Position numbers and translations under genes: made by a program. Below, one piece after another: positions 47,854 through 56,000 of a DNA stretch of 64,000 nucleotides. Source of the stretch: Geotalea sp. SG265 (GTDB taxonomy: Bacteria; Desulfobacterota; Desulfuromonadia; Geobacterales; Geobacteraceae); contig NZ_JAKZFT010000014.1 in the NCBI RefSeq assembly GCF_022808985.1, positions 1 to 64,000 of the forward strand. Direction: 5' to 3'. The notes beneath the pieces were generated by a model. That model searched no databases. It was given only the letters and a program-made list of their open reading frames with translations, and was not told the origin of the DNA. The number at the start of each line of letters is the position of its first letter. The stretch's first letter is position 1.

Positions 47854-48735
47854 ATGAAGAACATATTGCGCATTGCAGCTGTTTTCCTGGTTTTCCTGTT
47901 CCTGCTCCCCTCGGCAGTCTCTTCCACACACTCCGAGAAGCCGGTGATACGCTTTGGGGTCAACCTCCAGTACAACCCGATCAGTATGTACAAGCGCTAT
48001 CAACCACTGATGGATTACCTGACCCAGAATACCCCCTATCGGTTTGAACTGAAAATCAGCCGCGACTACCTGGAATGCTTACGGTACCTGAAGTACAACA
48101 CCACCCAGATCAGCTTCCTCGGTGATATCGCCTTCGTGGAGGCGCGGCTTCGGTTCGGAGCCATCCCCATCCTGAAACCATTGGGTGAGGATGGCCGTCC
48201 TGCATATCGGAGTGCCATCGTAGTCTCCAGCTCTTCATCGCTTCATTCCCTGCAGGACCTCAAGGGAAAGAAGGTTGCCTTTGGCAACCTGCACTCCACC
48301 TCGGGAAACCTTTTCCCACGCTACATGCTGCTGAACAAAAGGGTTTACCTCCAGGAACTGGGCGGTTTTACAAACTTCAGCAACCATGATGAAGTGGCCA
48401 AGGCTGTGCTGAGGGGGGATTATGACGCCGGAGCAGTCAATGACACAACCGCCGACAAATACAGCGCCTCCGGCTTGCGCGTGTTGGCCTATTCCGACCC
48501 TATCCCCACCTCCCCCATTGTCGTCAGAAGCGATGCACCGAAGGCTCTGACAAAGGCGGTTACCGACGCCCTGCTCAAGCTGGACCGGAATAATCCCACC
48601 CACGAAAAACTCATGGCCAGTTGGGATGATTCCTTAAAAAATGGTTTCACCACGGCGAGCTTGTCCGACTACCGGCTCATCTCGCGCATGTTCAAGACTA
48701 TCCCCTACAGCTGCGGCAAGGGCTGCCACAGATGA
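47854..48735 (+). CDS. PhnD-like periplasmic binding protein with C-terminal CX3CH
   Basis: A 293-residue periplasmic protein: signal peptide (AAVFLVFLFLLPSAVSS), then a type 2 substrate-binding fold of the phosphonate-binding PhnD type (RFGVNLQYNPISMYKRYQPL, KGKKVAFGNLHSTSGN, DYDAGAVNDTT). No transporter genes accompany it; instead it overlaps the histidine kinase gene as ATGA, so it is probably the sensory partner of that kinase. Its last seven residues are CGKGCHR, a CX3CH motif that could attach heme, which would make it a redox or heme sensor. The start follows AAGGAGG. Confidence 0.88.
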   Translation: MKNILRIAAVFLVFLFLLPSAVSSTHSEKPVIRFGVNLQYNPISMYKRYQPLMDYLTQNTPYRFELKISRDYLECLRYLKYNTTQISFLGDIAFVEARLRFGAIPILKPLGEDGRPAYRSAIVVSSSSSLHSLQDLKGKKVAFGNLHSTSGNLFPRYMLLNKRVYLQELGGFTNFSNHDEVAKAVLRGDYDAGAVNDTTADKYSASGLRVLAYSDPIPTSPIVVRSDAPKALTKAVTDALLKLDRNNPTHEKLMASWDDSLKNGFTTASLSDYRLISRMFKTIPYSCGKGCHR

Positions 48736-50192
48736 AGACCCACTTCGTCTTCAGCCTGAAAACGAAATTTGTTCTGGCAGCGGCAATGATTGTCGCCATT
48801 ACCTCCTTTACCGGCGGAAGCTGGTTCTTGCGCATGGAAGAGCAGGCGATGACGGAAAAACTGCAAAGCGGCGGCAGGCTGGTTCTTTCTTCGGTGAAAG
48901 TCCCGGTCATCAACACCATTATCAACGAAGAACTGGGCTCCCGCGACCCCACCGGTTTTCTCGATGACATCCTGGCGGACATCATGGCCAATCCCCAGTT
49001 CACCACCGAGTATGCATTCATCATCGATGCACAGGGCAAAGTCATCGCCCACAACCGGATGGGGGAATATGGCAAAATCTATCGAGATCCATTCACCATG
49101 GCAGCCCTGGCTGATGATGATTACCGCATGGTAACCATTCCGGCCACCAAGGGAAGGGCGCCCGTGCTGCACATGGCCCTCCCCCTAAAAATCTACGGCA
49201 AGAGCTGGGGAGTGCTGCAAGTGGGCTTCTCCCTTGCTCCTTTGCAGGCCAAGCTCAAGGCCATGAAGCGCACCATCTGGTGGTTCTCACTATGTTTTTT
49301 TCTCATCGGCACGAGCATCTTCTACCTGATCGGCCTTACAATGACCAAACCATTGCAGCATCTTTCACTGGCCATGGCCGAGATAACCCATGAATCCATG
49401 GCAACAGCCCCCTCCGGCCAGCGGCGTGACGAGATAGGCCTGTTGCAGAGAAGCTTCAATGCCATGATTGAGCGCCTGCAACAGAGCGAAGCCGAGCGGC
49501 ACAAGGCGATCGACTCCCTTGTGCAAAGCGAGAAACTTGCCATGACGGGCAAGCTGGTGGCAGGGGTCGCCCACGAGGTGAACAATCCATTGGCAGCTAT
49601 TGCCACCTGCCTGTACAACTTGGAAATGAGGGTGTCGGAGGAAATGCGCTGGGACCTGGATATTGTCAAGCAGGGCTTCAACCGGATCGGCAACATCGTC
49701 AAGCAGCTCTCCGATTTGAGCAGCGCCGCCAGGCTTGACCTGCATCCTGTAGCCAGCGATCTGTTTTTTCATGAGGCCACTTCCTTTGCCCGCATGGCCC
49801 TCAGAAAATACCCGGTCACTCTGAGTGCTGCCGATGGTTGTGTCCCGCAGCTCTTGATCCCCATGGACAGGGGAAAGATCCATCAGGTCATGCTCAATCT
49901 GCTTGTCAATGCCGCCGACGCCTCGCCCCCTGATGGCAACATTCATTTCGCCACCTTTGTGGCGGATGATCGGTTTTGTTTTTCCATCACCGATCAGGGT
50001 AGCGGCATTAGCGACCATAACCGGGAAAAGATCTTCGAGCTCTTCTACTCCACCAAGGGGGCCGGATCTGGCAGTGGCATCGGTCTGGCCATCTGCAAGG
50101 CCATCATTGACATGCACCAGGGAAGCATCGAATTTGAAAGCGGGCCGAGCGGTACGGTATTTACCGTCGCCATTCCGTTGCACAAGGAATAA
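48732..50192 (+). CDS. Membrane sensor histidine kinase
   Basis: A 486-residue kinase: membrane helix 1 (about 12-33), periplasmic sensor domain (about 34-175, Cache-like in layout: VIAHNRMGEYGKIYRDP), helix 2 (about 182-205), HAMP (about 206-260), dimerisation domain with phospho-acceptor His281 in GVAHEVNNPLAAIATC, and ATPase domain with VMLNLLVNAADASP, DQGSGISDHNREKIFE and GSGIGLAICKAIID. It should phosphorylate the NtrC-type regulator encoded 4 bases downstream. Its tight coupling to the PhnD-like gene suggests that protein presents the signal. Confidence 0.93.
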   Translation: MKTHFVFSLKTKFVLAAAMIVAITSFTGGSWFLRMEEQAMTEKLQSGGRLVLSSVKVPVINTIINEELGSRDPTGFLDDILADIMANPQFTTEYAFIIDAQGKVIAHNRMGEYGKIYRDPFTMAALADDDYRMVTIPATKGRAPVLHMALPLKIYGKSWGVLQVGFSLAPLQAKLKAMKRTIWWFSLCFFLIGTSIFYLIGLTMTKPLQHLSLAMAEITHESMATAPSGQRRDEIGLLQRSFNAMIERLQQSEAERHKAIDSLVQSEKLAMTGKLVAGVAHEVNNPLAAIATCLYNLEMRVSEEMRWDLDIVKQGFNRIGNIVKQLSDLSSAARLDLHPVASDLFFHEATSFARMALRKYPVTLSAADGCVPQLLIPMDRGKIHQVMLNLLVNAADASPPDGNIHFATFVADDRFCFSITDQGSGISDHNREKIFELFYSTKGAGSGSGIGLAICKAIIDMHQGSIEFESGPSGTVFTVAIPLHKE

Positions 50193-50196
50193 CACC

Positions 50197-51552
50197 ATGG
50201 AAATTCGGGTTCTTATTGTTGACGATGAACCGCTCTTGGGGGCGCCTCTGAAGCGGTCTCTGGAGGGTGCCGGCTACCAGGTAACCATTGCCCGGAACGG
50301 TGCCGAGGCACTGCGAACCATCTCCGGCAGCAGCTTTGATCTGTTGTTGCAGGATCTTGGGCTGCCGGACGCCGATGGCCTTGAGATCATGGCTGAGATT
50401 CTGGGCAGAATTCCGTGTTGCCGGGCATTGGTCATGACCGGCCATGGCACCATTGAAAAAGCTGTGGCCGCAATGAAAATCGGCGCCTGTGACTTCCTTA
50501 CCAAACCCTTTGCCATGGAGAGTCTTTTTCAGAAACTGCAGCGTATTACCGACCTGCGACAGATTGAACACCAGGTGGACCTGATGGATCTGGAGCAAAC
50601 CTTCCACAAAAGTTGCGTCACCCGCAGTCCCATCATGAAAGAGATATTGCACACGGCCGCCGTTGTCGCCACCACCGATGCCACAGTTCTGCTTTTAGGA
50701 GAAAGCGGCACCGGCAAGGACCTGTTGGCAGACATCATTCATCAAACCAGCAGAAGAAGCAGCAAAACATTTATTAAGGTTAATTGCGCCGCCATTCCCG
50801 AGTCACTGTTCGAAAGCGAACTGTTTGGTGTGGATCGAGGCGCCTTTACCGGAGCCGAAAGGAGCCGTAGCGGTCGAATCGAAGAGGCAGACCAAGGGAC
50901 GCTGTTTCTGGATGAGATCGGGGAGTTGCCCCTTTTCCTGCAGGGCAAATTTCTGCGGGTGCTGGGAGAGAAGAGGATTTACCGGATCGGCGGCAGCAGG
51001 GAATATTCCGTAGATTTCCGTCTCATTGCAGCAACCAATAAGAACCTTCTCCAGCTGATCGCTTCACATGCCTTTCGGGAAGACCTCTATTTCCGCATCA
51101 ATGTAGTACCGATTACCGTTCCCCCCTTAAGGAACAGGATCGAGGACATCCCGCTTCTCATTGCCTATTTTGAAAAGACGTTCTCCAATCAGGACCCAAC
51201 CCGAAAAAAGCCGATCTTTTCCCCAGAGGCCTTGGAGATGCTTTGCAAGTACCATTTCCCGGGCAACGTCAGAGAGTTGCGCAACATGATCGAGCAGTTG
51301 TTCATTCTCTACCCGGGTAGCAACATCAAACCCCACCACCTTTCCCTTTCCATGCAGAACCCTGTCATGGCTGACCGTCTAGGAGAAGGCATCAGCATTG
51401 GCAAACCGCTGCGGGATGCGGTTGCTGACTTCGAAAATCGCTACATTGAAAAGGTCATGGAAAGCGTAGGTGGTCACAAATCAAAATCCGCCAGCATTCT
51501 CGGCCTTTCCCGTAAAGTACTGTGGGAAAGGTTGAAAAAAACGCGATCCTGA
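50197..51552 (+). CDS. NtrC-family sigma-54 response regulator
   Basis: A 451-residue activator: receiver domain (VLIVDDEPLLGAPL; phospho-acceptor Asp53 in LLLQDLGLPDADG), AAA+ domain with Walker A GESGTGKDLLADIIHQ, the sigma-54 contact loop GAFTGAERSRSGR and Walker B GTLFLDEIGELP, and a C-terminal Fis-type helix-turn-helix (SASILGLSRKVLWERLKK). The complete GAFTGA loop means it can open sigma-54 promoters. The open frame extends upstream inside the kinase gene; ATG 50197 is the start. The sites at 39846 and 51636 are likely targets. Confidence 0.95.
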   Translation: MEIRVLIVDDEPLLGAPLKRSLEGAGYQVTIARNGAEALRTISGSSFDLLLQDLGLPDADGLEIMAEILGRIPCCRALVMTGHGTIEKAVAAMKIGACDFLTKPFAMESLFQKLQRITDLRQIEHQVDLMDLEQTFHKSCVTRSPIMKEILHTAAVVATTDATVLLLGESGTGKDLLADIIHQTSRRSSKTFIKVNCAAIPESLFESELFGVDRGAFTGAERSRSGRIEEADQGTLFLDEIGELPLFLQGKFLRVLGEKRIYRIGGSREYSVDFRLIAATNKNLLQLIASHAFREDLYFRINVVPITVPPLRNRIEDIPLLIAYFEKTFSNQDPTRKKPIFSPEALEMLCKYHFPGNVRELRNMIEQLFILYPGSNIKPHHLSLSMQNPVMADRLGEGISIGKPLRDAVADFENRYIEKVMESVGGHKSKSASILGLSRKVLWERLKKTRS

Positions 51553-51635
51553 TCTCCCTATCACCCTGCCTCACCATCGGCCTGACCGAATCTCGCATCA
51601 CCCACCCCTACATTAATTTATTTATTTTAATTATT

Positions 51636-51651
51636 TGGCACCAATAATGCT
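51636..51651 (+). promoter_or_regulatory. Sigma-54 promoter
   Basis: TGGCACCAATAATGCT: perfect TGGCAC at -24, five-base spacer, ATGCT at -12, GG to GC distance 10. It lies 84 bases after the sigma-54 activator gene and about 35-40 bases before the small gene at 51678. Confidence 0.82.
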
Positions 51652-51677
51652 CCCTTCTTCGTACGAACTGCTACGGG

Positions 51678-51953
51678 ATGGGACATATGATGAGAAAAAG
51701 ACTTGTACACAGCTCGAAATTGGAGATCCGCACCAGCACTTACCACATTGCTGTCTATGCCTACGGTAATGGCCGACATTCGGCAGAAACGCAACTGGCA
51801 GACAGCACCATGATCATCAATGATGCTGATTCACTGGAAGAGGTGCTCGCGGTCCACAAGAATATTCTGTCACTGGCTGTTCAGGCCCGTGAAATAAGGC
51901 AGCAGACAAGAAATGCTTGGGGATGGAGATTTTTTAAATCTTCGAGAAAATAA
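51678..51953 (+). CDS. Small protein of unknown function
   Basis: A 91-residue cytoplasmic-looking protein (no signal peptide, no heme motif) with an N-terminal strand-rich part (LEIRTSTYHIAVYAYGNG) and a helical C-terminal half (SLEEVLAVHKNILSLAVQAREI) ending in basic residues. I do not recognise the family. Start may be at 51678, 51687 or 51690; the last two sit better behind GGGA. First gene after the sigma-54 promoter and upstream of the cytochrome genes, so it is probably co-regulated with them. Confidence 0.6.
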   Translation: MGHMMRKRLVHSSKLEIRTSTYHIAVYAYGNGRHSAETQLADSTMIINDADSLEEVLAVHKNILSLAVQAREIRQQTRNAWGWRFFKSSRK

Positions 51954-51970
51954 GACGTTATTTCGCCGCC

Positions 51971-51992
51971 AGTGTTACAGCAGCGTAACACT
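51971..51992. promoter_or_regulatory. Perfect inverted repeat, possible operator
   Basis: AGTGTTAC and GTAACACT (8 bp arms) around a six-base centre, with no T-run after it, between the 91-residue gene and the tetraheme cytochrome gene. It may be a regulator binding site, an mRNA-stabilising hairpin or a weak attenuator. Confidence 0.45.
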
Positions 51993-52148
51993 GCCTGGCT
52001 TCCTTAGAAGAAGGTCTCGTGCAGTTTTCCATTTTTAAGTTCGGGAGAGGAGGTGATGATGGATACAACCAGAAACAAAAGACAGCAGAAAAGATGGGAA
52101 AACCTGACGCCACAGAATCCAATCAAGATCACAAAAGGAGATAACAAA

Positions 52149-52964
52149 ATGAAGAAGAAAAACCTATTGGCACTGCTCAGTCTTACCGCAGTCGTAACCG
52201 CCACTACGGCAACCGCTTTGGCCTTTACCGCTCCAGGCGGGGGTGTATATGGGTCCAAGCATGACATCAATGCTTACGCCAAGATCTATAACGGGGTTCC
52301 CTCCGCAATTTCCGGTGATGAGCAGGAGCGAACCTGCGCCTTCTGTCATACTCCTCACCATGCTTTTGATCCAGCAGCGAACAATGCCGATTACCTCCCC
52401 CTCTGGTCCCACGACCTCACTGAAAAAAACTATACACCTTATATCAGTGACACCCTTCAGGCAGCCATCGGCGATCCCCTCATCGGCCCATCCCGTCTTT
52501 GTATGAGCTGCCATGATGGGGTCGTTGCCATTGACACCCATTACCGGAAGTCCACCGATACCCTCAACCCGGCACAACTGACCGGCGATATCTTCTCTGA
52601 CTCCGACGCTGAACATGGAGCAGTGGGCGCCGGAGACAGCCTCATCGGTGACCACCCGATCGGGTTCAACTATCTGGATGCCATGAATGCCGACAAGGCG
52701 GCCGGAAACAAACTGGCACAGGGCATCAGGGATATAAGCACCCCCTTCAACGGCAATCCCGCCGGCGTGACAATCAAGGATACGCTGCATCTTGGCACGA
52801 CCATGACCTGCGCCACATGCCATGACGTTCATAATAAGGACAACGTTGCCAGCAAAACAGGTAGCGCCCTTGATAACACCGGCGGCACCGAAACCGGCTT
52901 CAATTATTTCGTCTATGCACCACAACAGCGGTCGCAACTGTGCACCACCTGTCACAACAAATAG
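52149..52964 (+). CDS. Tetraheme c-type cytochrome
   Basis: A 271-residue secreted cytochrome with signal peptide (LLALLSLTAVVTATTATALA) and four CXXCH motifs: CAFCHTPHH, LCMSCHDGV, CATCHDVHN and CTTCHNK at the extreme C-terminus. Conserved non-motif histidines (SKHDIN, PLWSHD, DHPIGF, DVHN) could be distal ligands. The layout recalls the four-heme OmcE type that polymerises into filaments; this is by pattern only. ATG 52149 follows AAGGAG; the longer frame adds a non-secretory leader. It is paralogous to the gene at 57850. Confidence 0.9.
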   Translation: MKKKNLLALLSLTAVVTATTATALAFTAPGGGVYGSKHDINAYAKIYNGVPSAISGDEQERTCAFCHTPHHAFDPAANNADYLPLWSHDLTEKNYTPYISDTLQAAIGDPLIGPSRLCMSCHDGVVAIDTHYRKSTDTLNPAQLTGDIFSDSDAEHGAVGAGDSLIGDHPIGFNYLDAMNADKAAGNKLAQGIRDISTPFNGNPAGVTIKDTLHLGTTMTCATCHDVHNKDNVASKTGSALDNTGGTETGFNYFVYAPQQRSQLCTTCHNK

Positions 52965-53007
52965 GAGCACCTAACCCATTCACAGAATCCCAAGCAAGGA
53001 GAATCCA

Positions 53008-56000
53008 ATGTTAAAAAGACTCACGTATCTATTAACATTGTCACTTGCCCTGCCGGCATTTGCCAATGCAGCAACATGGACGGTAAAGGCGACCTCCGCT
53101 CAGCCTGCAATGGGGAGTGTGACCCCAAGCGGATATCAAAACTATACCAGCAGTTCGGCAAAATCGTTCCAGATCACTCCAGCCACCGGCAATGATATTT
53201 CCAAGGTATTGTTGAACAACGTCAGTCTGGGGGCGGTCTCCACGGTCAGTGTCTCTCCCAGGTCCACCATGCAGACGATAATCGCTTATTTTGCCGCAAA
53301 GACGTTTCTGGTAACGGCCACGGCCAATGCCGGAGGCGGTGTCACCAGCGCCACCAGCAACACGGTAGCCTATGGGAAATCCAAGTCTTTTAGCATCAAA
53401 CCCAATGTGGGCTTTAAGATCCTGTCCGTAATAGATAATGATGTTCCGCAGACAGTAACCAATACGGCCGGCATGACTTACACCATCGCCAGTTTTACGG
53501 CGCCGCACACGGTTGCGGTTACCTTCGCCAGTAACACGGCAAATGCGGGTCCGGACCAAAAGATCGTGCTTGGGGAAACAGCCAATCTGAGCGGAAGCGG
53601 GGATGGGACCGCCTTTGCCTGGGCCGTACTGTCGAAACCGTCCAATTCCATTGGAGGCACATTTACCGGTTCCGGAGCGAATGTAGGCTTCACTCCTGAC
53701 GTGACCGGCATCTATGCCATCCAGCTCACGGTCAGCGACACCCTGGGCAATGGCGTCACCGATATCGTCGCCGTCAGCGCTTACGCAACCAACGCTCTGG
53801 ATTCCAATCAGTGCGCCGGTTGTCACTATAGCAAAGACAATGCATTTACCGCCAGCTATCACTGGAACAATCATCTTGAAACCGGTCCTGAATTTACCGA
53901 TCCGGGCACCGGAATAAACGGCGTACTCAATGCCAATACAAGCTATACCACCCTTGAAAATGGCGTCCAGGTCACCTGCTCCATTCGCTGCCATTTCAGG
54001 AACATCACCCAAAAGTCGGTGTATGGCTGCAGCGCCTGCCACTCCGATGGTCTGAAGGCGGGTGGTTCGTTCAAGAACGCCTCCTCGGCCCATAAGGAAA
54101 AAGTAGCCACCTACCAGAATACCTGCATGTACTGCCATACCGGCATCAGAGCAAACGGTACCGGTCATGGAGTGGTTCCCGCTGAGTTCTGGGGCAGCAA
54201 GCACTGGCAAAACAATTTCGAGTATGGCCCCGAATTTGCCAACCAACTGAATACCACGGTCAGCGGCGGCATTGTCACTTCCGACGGTTCACATACCGAT
54301 GAGTATCTCAATGCCAATGACAGTTACACCACAACGGAAAATGGCACAACCGTCACCTGCGCCTACCGCTGCCATTTCCGCCCCGGCATGGGTCCCTCAC
54401 AAAATGTGGGAACGGTGCTGGCTAACGGCAAATCCACCGGCTACATAACCTATACGGACAGCACCGGCAAATATGGTCCTGCCAACACCGTCTATTCTCG
54501 TCCTGGTGGCGACGCATGCATGGCCTGTCACGATTCACACAACCCTGATACGGCCACAGCACAATCCACCTGCTACACCTGCCATGCCGGCGGCAATCAC
54601 GGCTGGTCGGTGGCAGCCTTTGAGAAGTCGAGCCACTTTAACGGCACCTATGCCAAACTGGATGGCATGGATAAGGAATCGTGTCTTGCATGCCACAATG
54701 CCCATTCAACCGAAGCCACATTCGGCGCTTACAGCACCCTGACCCCCGTTGCAGCCACCGGTTGCCAGACCTGCCATACACCCGGCGCCCCTTATGGCAT
54801 CTACAACGCCGACCAAACGGGTAAAGCACCCCATGTCCAGACCGGCACAGCCGATGCCGGCGGCTACTACCCGACTGCATCCTACATCACGAAAGGGGGC
54901 GCGACCTGCGCCAGCTGCCATTATCACAACAACAGTGTCAACGCCGGATGGGCCGAAGGTGGCCACGGCAAAGTCGATGCACCTGCATTTGTCAGCAATG
55001 CAACCCACAACTGGAACGGCCAAGGCACTGACGGCGTCAATTACCAAGTCTCACCCCAGAAGACCAACTGCATCCGCTGCCACAGCTCCCGCGGATTTGC
55101 CCAGTTCTGGGATTCCGGTTTCAGCAACATCGACAAGGTCTATCTTGACCCGGTCGCCAAGACCCTGGACAAGGCCAGCGCGCCGCTCACCTGCGACGGC
55201 TGCCATTCCGGCGCGAAAGGTGTCAGGGGTGCCGTACGACCGATGCCCACAGGCTTCACCAAGGTGAAATCTTTCTATGGTTACAGCAATGCCACCATTG
55301 CTGGGGCAAAAATGACTACGTCACTGGAATTTACCGACAACAAGAATTCGAACATCTGCCTCCCCTGCCACAGCCAGCGTGCTGCAGGAACGGGCATCAA
55401 AGCGCTGTTTGCCCAGGGTGCCTTCAAGCAGTACTCCGTCGGTACCGCCATGTATCCCCACGAGGCACAACCTGCCGCCATCGTTGACGGCAAGGGCGGT
55501 TACGAGTTTGCTTCCGCCCAGGGATACCAGGACCGTATGCGTCATATCCGCATCGGCAACTATGGCACCGGCACCGGCTACAACAACACCGGCATCACCT
55601 CCGGTAACTGCGCCGGCTGTCATATGACTTCAGAAAAAACACATGCACTTGAAGCAGTAACCGAAGATGCAACAACGGGACAGATCAACGGCATCGCCAC
55701 CACCCTCTGCTCCAACTGCCATCCGGTGGCCTTCACCTACCAGGACATCCAGAAGAAGAAGGATGCATTCAATGCTTCTGTTGCAGCACTCGGCAAACTG
55801 CTGGTACAGAAAGGCTTCACCCAGGACGGCGTCAATGTCCTGCCGGAGCGCAAGGCCTTCGACATGAGCCTCGGCACCAAGGACAACGCCATTGCCGAAA
55901 AGAACATCGGCGCCTGGTTCAACTGGTACCTTTTCAAGACCGCCGACTCGGCCGCCTACGTTCACAACCCGGCCTATTCCAGGCGGCTCATCAACGACTC

